Source: Streptomyces caelestis | Lineage (GTDB): Bacteria; Actinomycetota; Actinomycetes; Streptomycetales; Streptomycetaceae | Reading direction: 5' to 3' | DNA: 64,000 nucleotides | Assembly (NCBI RefSeq): GCF_001279005.1 | Contig: NZ_LGCN01000096.1 | Coordinates: 62,001 to 126,000, forward strand | Part shown: positions 51,688-61,079 of the stretch, piece after piece | Position numbering within the stretch: the first letter of the stretch is position 1 | Layout of the letters: every line of letters starts with the position of its first letter | Translations under genes and position numbers: made by a program | The notes under the pieces: generated by a model | What the model was told of the DNA's origin: nothing | Databases searched by the model: none | What the model saw: the letters and a program-made list of their open reading frames with translations, nothing else

Positions 51688-52212
51688 ATGCCACGGACAT
51701 GCACCCGCCTCCTCGCCGCCCTGCCGCTCGTCCTGCTCGTCGCCGTGACGGCCGGATGCGCCGACGGGAAGACCTCCTCGTCCGAGCCGCAGGGCTACTG
51801 CCCCCTTCCCGAGGAGCGGGGGCCCGCGCCCTCCCCCTGCATCACCTTCGACTGGAACCGGCGGCCGGCGGAGAACCACGCGTACCGCGAGCGGGTGACC
51901 CTCACGGCGGACCAGCAGGAGGCGGCGGCACCGCGGGCGAAGGCGCCGGCCACCGCGTTGCGGAAGCCGGCGGACGCCGAAACCACGGAGGACGGGCTCC
52001 GCGCGGCGGCCGCCGACGCCGTCGGAGTGCGGCCGGAGAGGATCGAGATACGGACACGGGGCTTCGGGGTCCCCGATCACGGTGTGCTGGTCGGCGGCGG
52101 CGAGGACCGGGTGTGTCTCAACGGCACGGTCGACGCCGCCGGCCGCGTCGACGTGGAGGTCGTCGGCCGCACCCTCGACGGCACGTGCCTGCCGGGCGAG
52201 GGCGGACACTGA
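51688..52212 (+). CDS. Predicted lipoprotein, unknown function
   Basis: A 174-residue protein from ATG 51688. It has a lipoprotein signal (LLAALPLVLLVAVTAGC, lipobox VTAGC with the lipidated Cys near residue 24). The mature part has a Ser-rich linker, CPLPEERGPAPSPC, and a compact C-terminal region with VCLNGTVDAAGRVDVEVVG and GTC; the Cys residues probably form disulfides outside the membrane. No known domain. Divergent from the beta-galactosidase gene across a 249-bp region. Confidence 0.72.
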   Translation: MPRTCTRLLAALPLVLLVAVTAGCADGKTSSSEPQGYCPLPEERGPAPSPCITFDWNRRPAENHAYRERVTLTADQQEAAAPRAKAPATALRKPADAETTEDGLRAAAADAVGVRPERIEIRTRGFGVPDHGVLVGGGEDRVCLNGTVDAAGRVDVEVVGRTLDGTCLPGEGGH

Positions 52213-52323
52213 CGTCCGGGGCGCCGCGGCACACGCCTCGCGCATCCGCGCGCCGCACGCCCGCCGCGACCGTCCGCCGCGGCATCGGGCGACGGTCCTC
52301 CGGACCCGGGCCCAGGGGCGGGG

Positions 52324-53637
52324 TCAGCCGCGCCGCCAGGTCTGGTTGGCGGTGCCGGTGCAGGGCCACAGCTTGACCGGCGTGCCGTCGGCCTCCTTGC
52401 CCCACCACACGTCGACGCACTTGTCGCCGGCCTTGAGCGACACCAGGTCCTCGGTGCTGTTGATCTTGAACTTCTGTCCGCTCGACCCGTCGCACCGCTG
52501 CAGCAGGACGGCCGTTTCCTTCGCCACCGACCCGCCGTCCAGGCCCATGCACAGGTCCTCGCCGATGCGCAGGGTCCTGTCGGTGTCGTGGAAGGACCAG
52601 ATCTGGGCGCCTGCCGAGGCCCCACAGGGCTGGATGACCAGTTCCGCCCCGACTGCCCGGGAACGCGCGGTGAGGCACTTGCCGGTGTCGGCGCTGACGA
52701 TCCGGGCGGTGGCGACGGTGACCGCCGCGTCCGCCTTCTTCTCGGTCTGCCGGGCCGGCTCCTTGGCCGCGTCCTCCTCTTCCTTCCGCTGCGTGGCGGC
52801 CCGCGGGCTCGCGTCGGTGACGGAGCGGGAGGCGGAGTCGTCCGGGGACGCCTTGCCGTCACCCTTCGTCTCCTCCTCCCCGGTCTCCGTCTTCTTCCCG
52901 CCCTCCGTCTCCTTCCCTTCCTTCTCGTCGTCGCCTTCCCCGCTCTTCGGCGAGTCCGCCGGAGCGCCGTCCTTCGGGGGCTCCGCGGCATAGACGCCCG
53001 GCTGCTGCTGTTCCTCCCGACCGTCGAGCAGCGCCCGGGAGTCGGCAGCCGCGTCGGCTCGGCCGCCGGGCCGCTCGTCCCGGTCGCCACCGGCCATGAT
53101 CAACAGCGGTACGGCGAGCAGGATCACCCCGGCGATCCCGGCGGCGGCCAGCATGGGGGCCTTCGGCCGCCCCGGCGCATCGTCACCGTCGCCGTCGCCG
53201 CTCTCCCTCCCGGCCCCGCGGGCGCCGCCGAGTGCGGCGGCCAGTCCGGACCGGGAGGCCGCGGTGCGGGCCGACGTGGCGGCGCCCGCCGCCGTCTCCG
53301 GCCGTTCCCCGCGGTCCGTGCCCGGTTCCGCGGCCTCTTCCCGTGCCTCCGGCCCGTTCACGGCCGGGGCCGTCCCGGACTCGGCCGTGGAGGGGGTTTC
53401 CGTCTCACCCCGGCCGGCCGCGCCGGCCCCGGCGTCGCCTTCGGCGACGGCGGCGGCAGCGGTGGTGGCGGTGGCACCCGCGGTGGCCGTGCCGCGGCGC
53501 GGGGCGGGCCGCAGCACGGCCTGCCCGACGTCGTCGCCCACCGGGGACAACACCACCGCACGACGGACCGGTGGCCCGCCGTCGGCGCCGGCCGGGCGGG
53601 CGGACTCGCCGCCATCCGGCCTGTTCTGCCGTGACAT
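52324..53637 (-). CDS. Membrane-anchored ricin-B (CBM13) lectin protein
   Basis: A 437-residue protein. ATG 53637 follows AAGGAG. The first 160 residues are a low-complexity cytoplasmic region rich in Ala, Gly, Glu and Arg. One transmembrane helix is at about 160-185 (APMLAAAGIAGVILLAVPLL). A very acidic/lysine-rich linker (about 100 residues, e.g. KSGEGDDEKEGKETEGGKK) follows outside, then a ricin-type beta-trefoil domain (about 310-437) with QIWSFHDT, GQKFKIN and NQTWRRG, the QxW repeats. It probably holds a carbohydrate-binding domain away from the membrane. No enzymatic domain. Confidence 0.8.
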   Translation of the reverse strand: MSRQNRPDGGESARPAGADGGPPVRRAVVLSPVGDDVGQAVLRPAPRRGTATAGATATTAAAAVAEGDAGAGAAGRGETETPSTAESGTAPAVNGPEAREEAAEPGTDRGERPETAAGAATSARTAASRSGLAAALGGARGAGRESGDGDGDDAPGRPKAPMLAAAGIAGVILLAVPLLIMAGGDRDERPGGRADAAADSRALLDGREEQQQPGVYAAEPPKDGAPADSPKSGEGDDEKEGKETEGGKKTETGEEETKGDGKASPDDSASRSVTDASPRAATQRKEEEDAAKEPARQTEKKADAAVTVATARIVSADTGKCLTARSRAVGAELVIQPCGASAGAQIWSFHDTDRTLRIGEDLCMGLDGGSVAKETAVLLQRCDGSSGQKFKINSTEDLVSLKAGDKCVDVWWGKEADGTPVKLWPCTGTANQTWRRG

Positions 53638-54026
53638 TGCTCGTTCTCCTTCGTTCTCACGGTTGTCCGCCGCACGGCGGCCGCACACGCGCGGCGCCCC
53701 GCGGCCGGGGCGCGGTGCCGGGTCCGGAACACCACCGGCCTCCGCCGGGAGGAAAGTACGGCTCCGGGCGCAGGCGACCGGACCGGTTCCGCGCCGTCCC
53801 CGTTCTCGCCGAGCACCGCACCGCGCGCGGGGTGCCGCGTCCTCGCCTCCACGACGGCGGAATCGGATCGGTTCACGGCCACTGCGGCACCGTAGTGGGA
53901 CCGGATGACCGGCAGGACCTCCGGGACGTCACTCCAGCGACCCCCGCGCGTCCCCTCCCGGTCACCTTCCCCCCGTCCCGCGGCGTGCGGATGTCGCGAC
54001 CGGGGCGGTGGTGGCCTCGGCGCCCG

Positions 54027-54149
54027 TCAGCCGGTGCCGGCGACGACCGGCACGACGGCCAGGACGACGAGGACGGCGGTGGGAAAGGTCCGGGCGGCGG
54101 TGCGGTACCGGTGTGCTGACTGCATGGTGCGCGGGATCTCCTCGGGCAT
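54027..54149 (-). CDS. Small membrane protein, 40 aa
   Basis: From ATG 54149, with GAGG 5 bases upstream, the frame gives MPEEIPRTMQSAHRYRTAAR followed by one hydrophobic helix TFPTAVLVVLAVVPVVAGTG and a stop. A short positively charged N-terminus before a single helix fits a small inner-membrane peptide. It is the only gene-like feature in the 670-bp gap between the lectin protein and macrodomain genes. It could be a chance ORF. Confidence 0.4.
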   Translation of the reverse strand: MPEEIPRTMQSAHRYRTAARTFPTAVLVVLAVVPVVAGTG

Positions 54150-54307
54150 GGGCGCCTCGGTGTGAGGCGGCTCCCCTGCTGCTGAGGACGTGCGGCAGGG
54201 ACACCGGGTTCACCGGCGGGCCGGCCGTCAGGGGCGTCCGCCCCCGGCGGTGACGCGCGGCGCCCGCGCCCCGCGGGTGGTTCTCCGCGGACCCGCCCTG
54301 GTTCCCG

Positions 54308-54820
54308 TCAGCCGAGCTGCCGGGCGAACGCCTGGTACGCCCGGTCGTCGAAGAGGACGAACCTCACCTCTTCGACGGCGGTCGGCGTGCTGCGCACCGT
54401 CTCCACCGCGATGCGGGCCGCGTCGTCCATCGGCCACCGGTACACGCCGGTGGAGACCGCCGGGAACGCGACCGTCCGGGCGCCCAGCTCGTCGGCCACG
54501 CGCAGCGACTCCCGGTAGCAGGAGGCGAGCGGCGCGGGATCGCTGCCCGGCCCCTGGTGCACCGGGCCGACGGTGTGGATCACCCAGCGGGCGTCGAGGC
54601 GGCCCGCGGTGGTGGCCACCGCCTGCCCGGTGGGGAGGCCCCTGCCGTACCTGGAGGCCCGCAGGGCGCGGCATTCGGCCAGGATCTCCGGTCCGCCCCG
54701 GCGGTGGATCGCGCCGTCCACGCCTCCCCCGCCGAGCAGGGACGAGTTGGCCGCGTTGACGATCGCGTCGGCGCTCTGGTGGGTGATGTCGCCCTGGACG
54801 AGCGTGATCGTGGTGGTCAT
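54308..54820 (-). CDS. Macrodomain O-acetyl-ADP-ribose deacetylase
   Basis: A 170-residue MacroD-type macrodomain. Ligand-loop signatures are [29 protein letters not shown], and [13 protein letters not shown]. The family hydrolyses O-acetyl-ADP-ribose made by sirtuins, and removes ADP-ribose from acidic residues. Its ATG overlaps the FAD oxidoreductase stop by 4 bp, so the two are translated together. Confidence 0.93.
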   Translation of the reverse strand: MTTTITLVQGDITHQSADAIVNAANSSLLGGGGVDGAIHRRGGPEILAECRALRASRYGRGLPTGQAVATTAGRLDARWVIHTVGPVHQGPGSDPAPLASCYRESLRVADELGARTVAFPAVSTGVYRWPMDDAARIAVETVRSTPTAVEEVRFVLFDDRAYQAFARQLG

Positions 54821-56235
54821 GTCCGGCGCAGCCTCCTCCAGACGGCCTTCGCCGCGTTGTGCCCCGACATACCGTGCACACCGGGGCCGGGCGGGGTGGC
54901 CGACGAGCAGATGAAGACGGCCGGGTGCGGGGTCGCGTAGGGGAACGGGGAGAGTTTGGGGCGCAGCAGGAGCTGGAGTCCGGAGACCGCGCCGGAGGCG
55001 ATGTCTCCGCCGACGTAGTTGGCGTTGCGGGCGGCGAGCTCGGGTGGTCCCGCGGTGGCGCGGGCCAGGACGCGGTCGCGGAAGCCGGGTGCGTAGCGCT
55101 CCAGTTGGCGCTCGATGGCGTCGGTGAGGTCGCCGGTCCAGCCGTTCGGCACATGGCCGTACGCCCAGAAGACGTGTTTGCCGGCCGGGGCCCGGGTGGG
55201 GTCGGCGACGCCGGGCTGCACGGTGATGAGGAAGGGCGCGTCGGGGGCGCGGCCCTCGCGGGAGGCGGCGCGCAGGGCGGCGGCGATCTCACCGCTGTCC
55301 GCGCCGATCTGCACGGTGCCGGCCGTACGGGCCTGGGGCGCGGTCCACGGCACGGGGCCGTCCAGCGCGTAGTCGATCTTGAAGACGCCGGGGCCGTAGC
55401 GGTAGTTCGCGTAGTGGTCGCCGAAGCCCGCGATGCGGGCCAGGGCGGTGGGCGAGGTGTCGAAGACGTACGCCCGGGCCGGCGGCAGGTCGTCGAGGCG
55501 CTTGACCTCGTAGTCGGTGTGGATGCTGCCGCCGAGGTCCTCGAGATACGCGGCGAGGGCGTCGGAGACGGCCTGGGAGCCGCCCCTGGCGACGGGCCAG
55601 CCGCGGGCGTGCGCGGCGAGGGCGAAGACCAGCCCGACGGCGCCGGTGGCGAAGCCGCCGAGGGGGGCCATGACGTGGGCGACGAGGCCGGCGAACAGGG
55701 TGCGGGCCCGTTCGTCGCGGAAGCGGCGCGTGAGCCACGTCGACGGGGGCAGGCCGGCCAGGCCGAAGCGGGCGAGGGTGACCGGGTCGCGGGGCAGCGC
55801 GGTCAGCGGCAGCGACATGAAGTCGCGGACCAGGGTGTCCCACTTGGGCAGGAAGGGGGCGACGAGGCGGCGGTAGGCGCCGGCGTCGCGCGGTCCGAAG
55901 GAGGCGGCCGTCTCCCCGACCGACCGGGACAGCACGGCCGCCGTGCCGTCCGGGAAGGGGTGGGCCATGGGGAGTTCCGGGTGCAGCCACTCCAGGCCGT
56001 AGCGATCCAGCGGCAGGGCGCGGAACGCGGGTGAGTTGACGGCGAGGGGGTGGGCGGCGGCACACGGGTCGTGGCGGAAGCCGGGGAGGGTGAGTTCCTC
56101 GGTGCGGGAGCCGCCGCCGACGGTGCCCTTCGCCTCGAACAGGGCCACCGAGAAGCCGCGCCGGGCCAGCTCCACGGCAGCGGTCAGCCCGTTCGGCCCC
56201 GCACCCACCACGACCGCATCGAGCATCGACGGCAC
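54817..56235 (-). CDS. Phytoene-desaturase-like FAD oxidoreductase
   Basis: A 472-residue flavoprotein. The dinucleotide motif [20 protein letters not shown] and the following [20 protein letters not shown] are typical of the CrtI/PYROXD2 group. The C-terminal FAD motif is [17 protein letters not shown], then [18 protein letters not shown], again typical. The substrate is unknown: many actinobacterial members are not carotenoid enzymes, and no other carotenoid gene (crtE, crtB) is near. Translationally coupled to the macrodomain gene downstream; an inositol-phosphatase-like gene lies 92 bp upstream. Confidence 0.87.
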   Translation of the reverse strand: MPSMLDAVVVGAGPNGLTAAVELARRGFSVALFEAKGTVGGGSRTEELTLPGFRHDPCAAAHPLAVNSPAFRALPLDRYGLEWLHPELPMAHPFPDGTAAVLSRSVGETAASFGPRDAGAYRRLVAPFLPKWDTLVRDFMSLPLTALPRDPVTLARFGLAGLPPSTWLTRRFRDERARTLFAGLVAHVMAPLGGFATGAVGLVFALAAHARGWPVARGGSQAVSDALAAYLEDLGGSIHTDYEVKRLDDLPPARAYVFDTSPTALARIAGFGDHYANYRYGPGVFKIDYALDGPVPWTAPQARTAGTVQIGADSGEIAAALRAASREGRAPDAPFLITVQPGVADPTRAPAGKHVFWAYGHVPNGWTGDLTDAIERQLERYAPGFRDRVLARATAGPPELAARNANYVGGDIASGAVSGLQLLLRPKLSPFPYATPHPAVFICSSATPPGPGVHGMSGHNAAKAVWRRLRRT

Positions 56236-56327
56236 CTTCGGACTCCTTCGTCAGCCGACGGCCACTGGGGATCAGGATATGCCGGGCCGCCGGCGTTCTC
56301 CCGGGGCCTGCGGGCGGGGGATCGGTC

Positions 56328-57173
56328 TCAGGCTCCGGCCGCCAGCAGTTCCACCACCCGGCGGGCCGTGGCCGCGTCGCGGGCCGCGGTGAAGGGCAGG
56401 GTGTTGCCTCCCCTGATGCCGAAGGGCCTGCCCGCACGGGTGAGGTGGGCGCCGCCCGCCTCCTCCACGAGGAGCAGACCGGCCGCGTGGTCCCACGCGG
56501 CTTCCCAGCTGAACGCGGTCGCGTCGGACTCGCCGCGGGCGAGGGCCAGGTACTCCAGTCCGGCCGAGCCGCAGGCGCGGGGGGCCACGCCGTCCGTCCA
56601 CAGACCGAGCAGGGCGCGCTTCTGCTCGTCCGTGGTGTAGTCCGGGTGGGAGGTGGCCACGCGGAGGTCGCGGCCGGGTTCCGGGGAGCCCGCGCGCAGC
56701 CGCTCGCCGTCGAGGTGCGCGCCCTGTCCCCGTACGGCCGTGGCGAACTGGTCTCGGGCGGGGGCGTAGGTCCAGGAGGCGTGCACGACTCCGCCCCGTG
56801 CGAGGGCGACCAGGGTGCAGAAGCCGGTGTCGCCGTGCACGAACTGGCGGGTGCCGTCGACGGGGTCGACGATCCACACCGGCGCCTCGCCCTGTATCGC
56901 CTCGTACGACGCCGGGTTGGCGTGCACCGCCTCCTCGCCGACCACGACCGAACCGGGCAGCAGGGCGGCGAGCGCGTCCGTGAGGTACAGCTCGGCGTTG
57001 CGGTCGGCGTCCGTCACCAGGTCGTGCGGGCCGCTCTTGAGGTCCACCTCGTGGTCGGCGAGCCGCCGCCAGCGGGGCACGATCTCCTTCGCCGCGGCCT
57101 TGCGGACCAGTTCCTCCACGTCGGAGGCGTGCCGGGCGAGAAACTCGTCGATGGTTTCGTTGGTCTCGATCAT
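56328..57173 (-). CDS. Inositol monophosphatase family phosphatase
   Basis: A 281-residue Mg-dependent phosphatase. Metal-binding motifs are GPHDLVTDADRNAE, VVGEEA, WIVDPVDGTRQFVHG (the DPxDG box) and SWEAAWDHAAGLLLVEEAGG. Family members in actinomycetes act on inositol phosphate, histidinol phosphate or related sugar phosphates, and cannot be separated by sequence here. ATG 57173 is preferred; an upstream extension to 57269 is out of character. GGAGG lies only 1 base before the ATG, so it may be leaderless. Confidence 0.87.
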   Translation of the reverse strand: MIETNETIDEFLARHASDVEELVRKAAAKEIVPRWRRLADHEVDLKSGPHDLVTDADRNAELYLTDALAALLPGSVVVGEEAVHANPASYEAIQGEAPVWIVDPVDGTRQFVHGDTGFCTLVALARGGVVHASWTYAPARDQFATAVRGQGAHLDGERLRAGSPEPGRDLRVATSHPDYTTDEQKRALLGLWTDGVAPRACGSAGLEYLALARGESDATAFSWEAAWDHAAGLLLVEEAGGAHLTRAGRPFGIRGGNTLPFTAARDAATARRVVELLAAGA

Positions 57174-57273
57174 GCCTCCATGAGAGCACGCGCCACTGAC
57201 AATCCCCGCCCGCCCGGTGCACAGCGGGTGGAATCGGGATGAAAATGGGGTGCCCGCCCACGGCGCCATGGGC

Positions 57274-59103
57274 TCAGCGGCCCACCGCGTAGCCCTGCAT
57301 GCCGCGCGGGTTGGCCGCCGCGGAGAGGACGCCGGTGGCCGGGTCCCGGGCGACGGCGCAGAGCCGGCCCTCCGACCAGGCGTCGCCGACGATCACCTCG
57401 TGGCCGCGGCGGCGCAGCTCCGTCACCACCGCCGGGTCCGTGCGGGACTCGACGGTGACGCTGCCGGGGCGCATGCCCCGCGGGTGGAAGGAGCCGGGGA
57501 AGCTGTCGTTGTGCCAGTTGGGGGCGTCGACGGCGCCCTGGAGGTCGAGTCCGCCGCGCACCCGCTCGCGCAGGGCGACCGCGAGGAAGAAGTGCAGCTG
57601 CCACTGGTCCTGCTGGTCCCCGCCGGGCGTGCCGAACGCCATGACGGGCACCCCGTCGCGCAGGGCCATGGACGGGGTGAGGGTGGTGCGGGGTCGGCGG
57701 CCGGGGGTGAGGGTGCCCGGCAGGCCCTCCTCCAGCCACGTCATCTGCAGCCGGGTGCCGAGCGGGAAGCCGAGTTCGGGGACGACGGGGTTGGACTGGA
57801 GCCAGCCGCCGCTGGGGGTGGCCGCGATCATGTTGCCCCAGCGGTCGACGACGTCCAGGTGGCAGGTGTCGCCGCGGGTGCCGCCGTCGGCGAGGACGTC
57901 GGGTTCGCCGGGCACGGGGGACGTGGGGCTCTTGGCGACGGTGGGCTCCCCGACGCCCATCGGGCCGGCGCCGGGCTCGTCGGTGGCCACGACGCACGCG
58001 TGGGCGCTCAGCCGGGGGGTGCGCCCGCCGGGGCTGCCGGGCCGCAGGTCGTGGGAGGCGCGGGGGCCGATCCCGGTTCGCCGCTCGGCGTTGTACCCGG
58101 CCGACAGCAGGTCGTCGAGCGGCACCTCGGCCGCGTCCCCGTACCAGGCCTCGCGGTCGGCCATGGCGAGCTTGCAGCCCTCGATCAGCAGGTGCAGGTA
58201 GTCGGCGGAGCCGTAACGGGGCAGTTCCGGGGGGAGCAGGGCGAGTTGCTGGAGCAGGACCGGGCCCTGGCTCCAGGGGCCGGCCTTGCACACGGTCCAG
58301 CCGTTCCAGTCGTACGTCACCGGGGTCTCGTAGGTCGCGGACCAGCCGGCGAGGTCGGCGGCGGTCAGCGTGCCGGCGTGGCGCTCCCCGCTGGTGTCCA
58401 TGGTCGGGCGCCCGGCCTGCCGGACCAGTGCGTCGGCTATGAAGCCGGTCCGCCACACCTCCCGCGCGGCGTCGATCCGCGCCTCCCGGTCGCCCGCCCC
58501 GGCGACCTCGGCGAGCAGACGCTTCCAGGTGGCGGCGAGGGCGGGGTTGCGCAGCAGTTCGCCGGGGCGCGGGGCGCGGCCGCCGGGCAGGTACACCTCG
58601 GCCGAGGAGGTCCACTCCGTCTCGAACAGCTCGCGCACCGTCTCGACGGTCCGGCCGACGCGCTCCACGGGCGGGTGCCCGTCCTCGGCGTACCCGATGG
58701 CGTACTTGAGGACGTCGGCGAGGGTCTTGGTGCCGTGGTCGCGCAGCAGGAGCATCCAGGCGTCGAAGGCGCCGGGCACGGGCGCGGCGAGCGGTCCGGT
58801 GCCGGGGACGAGGTCCAGGCCGAGCCCCTTGTAGTGGGCGACGGTCGCCCCGGCCGGGGCGACGCCCTGCCCGCACAGCACCCGCACCTCACCGCCGGCC
58901 GGCGCGAGCAGGATCGGCACCTCACCGGCCGGGCCGTTGAGGTGCGGTTCGACGACGTGCAGCACGAAGGCTCCGGCCACGGCGGCGTCGTAGGCGTTGC
59001 CGCCGTCCTCCAGCACGGCCATCGCCGACTGCGAGGCCAGCCAGTGGGTGGAGGACACCATGCCGAAGGTGCCTTGAAGTGTGGGTCGAGTCGTGAACTG
59101 CAT
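57274..59103 (-). CDS. Gamma-glutamyltransferase family protein
   Basis: A 609-residue Ntn-hydrolase. The N-terminal large-chain region has STHWLASQSAMAVLEDGGNAYDAAVAG; the cleavage site and N-terminal nucleophile Thr lie in GGTRGDTCHLDVVDRWGN near residue 415, followed by the small chain with PRTTLTPSMALRDGVPVMAFGTPGGD. There is no signal peptide, so it is probably cytosolic, unlike classic glutathione GGT. Such actinobacterial homologues include amidases and oxamate amidohydrolase-like enzymes. GAGGTGAG precedes the ATG at 59103. Confidence 0.87.
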   Translation of the reverse strand: MQFTTRPTLQGTFGMVSSTHWLASQSAMAVLEDGGNAYDAAVAGAFVLHVVEPHLNGPAGEVPILLAPAGGEVRVLCGQGVAPAGATVAHYKGLGLDLVPGTGPLAAPVPGAFDAWMLLLRDHGTKTLADVLKYAIGYAEDGHPPVERVGRTVETVRELFETEWTSSAEVYLPGGRAPRPGELLRNPALAATWKRLLAEVAGAGDREARIDAAREVWRTGFIADALVRQAGRPTMDTSGERHAGTLTAADLAGWSATYETPVTYDWNGWTVCKAGPWSQGPVLLQQLALLPPELPRYGSADYLHLLIEGCKLAMADREAWYGDAAEVPLDDLLSAGYNAERRTGIGPRASHDLRPGSPGGRTPRLSAHACVVATDEPGAGPMGVGEPTVAKSPTSPVPGEPDVLADGGTRGDTCHLDVVDRWGNMIAATPSGGWLQSNPVVPELGFPLGTRLQMTWLEEGLPGTLTPGRRPRTTLTPSMALRDGVPVMAFGTPGGDQQDQWQLHFFLAVALRERVRGGLDLQGAVDAPNWHNDSFPGSFHPRGMRPGSVTVESRTDPAVVTELRRRGHEVIVGDAWSEGRLCAVARDPATGVLSAAANPRGMQGYAVGR

Positions 59104-59451
59104 CTCTCACCTCGGTGTTCGCGGGCGTCGGTCGATCCATCCAACATCGAGCGCCCCGCGGGGAGAGTCCGGGGAGGATGAGCGTGTGGCCATCTCCTGC
59201 GCACGACCCCGTCGCCCCTCCGCCCGGGTCGGGCTGTCGGCGTCGGCCGCACACAACGTGGCACGAACCCGAAACGCTCTGGAGGACGCATCTGCCCAGG
59301 CCGGCGATGACTCGATCCATGACACCGCAGGTCCGCGCCACCAGGCGGACATCTACGCCCGAGTACCTCGCGACGTCTTGAATCGGTCTTGAAGTCAAAG
59401 CTCGGCGCTGGATAGATCCTTGCGGGTACACGACCGATCGGGGGGGAACGC
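59104..59451. other. 348-bp divergent spacer
   Basis: Contains the GGT leader on the minus side. On the plus side a TTGAAG (59390-59395) lies about 18 bp before a TAGATC-like -10, ahead of the broken regulator. No small ORF here is convincing. Confidence 0.4.
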
Positions 59452-60616
59452 ATGGCGGTGCGGTTCAAGGTGCTGGGCGCCCTCGACCCGGATGCCGCAC
59501 AGGCGTTCCGGTTGCTCGGTCTCGCCCCCCTGCCCCGACCTCGGCCTGTCCGCCGCCGCCAGCCTCACCGCCCTCCCCGTGTCACAGGTGCGCTTGCTGC
59601 TGCGCAGACTTCAGGCCGCACACCTGGTCCAGGAACACGCCCCCGGCCGTTATCGCATGCACGACCTCATCCGCCTCTACGCCGCCGAACGGGCGCGGGA
59701 GGAACCGACCGACGACAGCGACGAGGCGCTGTCGAGGCTGGTGGATTTCCACCTCCGTACAGCTCATACCGCCGCCGGGCGGTCGGACCCGCATCGGGAC
59801 CAGATCCACCTTGCCGCTGCCCGGCAAGGTGTCGTGCCACAGGAATTGACGGACAGCGGTGCAGCCTTGGCCTGGTTCACCGCCGAACACCCCGTGCTGC
59901 TCGGTACCGTCGACACCGCGGTCACCGCTCGTCTCGACGCACAGGTCTGGCAGCTGGCCCAGGCCCTCGAGACGTTCTTCGACCATCGCGGTCATTGGCA
60001 CGACTGGGCAGCCAACCAGCACACCGCCCTCAAGGCCGCACAGCGACTGGGCGACCGGTCCTGGCAGGCGGGGGCGCACCGCAGCCTCGGCAGCGTCTAC
60101 ACCCAGATGGGCCGACTCGACGACGGACACACCCACTTCCGCCGGGCACCGGACCTCTATGGACACCTGGACGATCGGATCAACCAGGCCCACACCCACC
60201 GCGGCCTGGGCTGGGTGCGCGACCGACAGGGGCGCCGGCTCGACGCACTCGACCACAACGAGCGGGCGCTGGCCCTCTACCGGCAGACCGGGCACAGGAC
60301 CGGCCAGGCCAAGGACCTGAACAACGCCGGCTGGCTGCACATCATGCTCGGCGACTACCGGCAGGCACTCGACTACTCCGCCCAGGCCGTGGCCGTCAAC
60401 CAGGAGACCGGTGACCGGCACGGCGAGGCGGGAGCGTGGGACAGCCTCGGCGACACCCACCTTGCCGCCGGCGACCCCGACGCGGCCCGGCCGGCCTGGC
60501 GCCAGGCCCTGAAGATCGCCGATGAGATCGGCCACCCCTCCGCCGGTGAACTCCGCGACAAGCTCAGCGAGCTCACCCCCGACGAGGGAACCGGCCGCCG
60601 ACGCGCCGGCGACTGA
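59452..60616 (+). pseudogene. AfsR-like regulator remnant (internal deletion plus frameshift)
   Basis: From ATG 59452, with a GGGGGGGAA site upstream, the first 11 codons read MAVRFKVLGAL, the N-terminus typical of SARP/AfsR regulators. The reading then jumps at once to DPDAAQAFRLLGLAPLP, which in AfsR-like proteins lies after the NB-ARC ATPase, so the DNA-binding, activation and ATPase domains are missing. One extra C in 59523-59536 shifts the frame; the rest (DLGLSAAASLTALPVSQVRL and onwards) runs in another frame to 60616 with YRMHDLIRLYAAERA and about five TPR units (e.g. ALDHNERALALYRQTG). It cannot act as a regulator. Confidence 0.8.
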
Positions 60617-60633
60617 CCCTTGTCGCGCGGGCG

Positions 60634-60660
60634 GCACCTGTTCAGGAGTGTGCTTTTTTT
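60634..60660 (+). terminator. Terminator-like hairpin with seven T
   Basis: An imperfect stem (gcacctg / caggagtgtgc, cctg-tt-cagg core) followed by a T7 run (60654-60660), which is very rare in this GC-rich DNA. It would end read-through from the regulator remnant before the Cys-rich peptide gene. Confidence 0.5.
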
Positions 60661-60742
60661 GTATTTTTCCCATCTTTTCGACGACTAGCGTGATGACCGC
60701 AAGGAAGTACCCAACCCGGCGGAATCACAGGAGGATTCACGC

Positions 60743-60958
60743 ATGCTCAAGCACATCGAAGCCATGGGTGCCCGTATGGTGGCGCTCGTGGCCCCCTCGC
60801 TGACCGCGGAGGCAGCCGCTGCCGAGGTCTGTTACGACGAGTACTCCCACTGCGCCCGCGGCTGCAATTGGGGCCGCAACCGTCTGGCCTACGACCGGAT
60901 CTGCAACGGGCAGTACCGCTACACCTGGTACGCCGACTGCGGCACGTGCGCCGACTGA
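60743..60958 (+). CDS. Cysteine-rich exported or RiPP-like peptide
   Basis: A 71-residue peptide from ATG 60743 with a strong CAGGAGG site. The N-terminal part MLKHIEAMGARMVALVAPSL plus TAEAAAAEV looks like a leader ending in Ala/Glu-rich residues. The C-terminal 43 residues contain six Cys (CYDEYSHC, ARGC, DRIC, ADCGTC) and many aromatic and polar residues. The even number of Cys suits three disulfides. The gene is convergent with an exporter/thioredoxin/MauE operon and followed by a strong terminator. It may be a disulfide-stabilised bacteriocin or signal; no family was recognised. Confidence 0.72.
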   Translation: MLKHIEAMGARMVALVAPSLTAEAAAAEVCYDEYSHCARGCNWGRNRLAYDRICNGQYRYTWYADCGTCAD

Positions 60959-60979
60959 TCAGCGTCTTCGGTGATGTGT

Positions 60980-61014
60980 ACGGCCCCGGCCTCCTCCTGG
61001 AGGGCCGGGGCCGT
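60980..61014. terminator. Bidirectional terminator between peptide gene and exporter
   Basis: A 12-bp stem (acggccccggcc / ggccggggccgt) with an 11-base loop that can pair further with one bulge; TTCG follows. Serves both convergent genes. Confidence 0.8.
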
Positions 61015-61079
61015 TCGCGCTGCGCCGTATGTCGGCAGGAGTCTCACCGGTGGGCACACCGGGCGATCCACGGTCCGTG

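Noticed and set aside
54817..56235. Carotenoid biosynthesis cluster
   Set aside because: Only one CrtI-like protein is present; no phytoene synthase, GGPP synthase or cyclase nearby.
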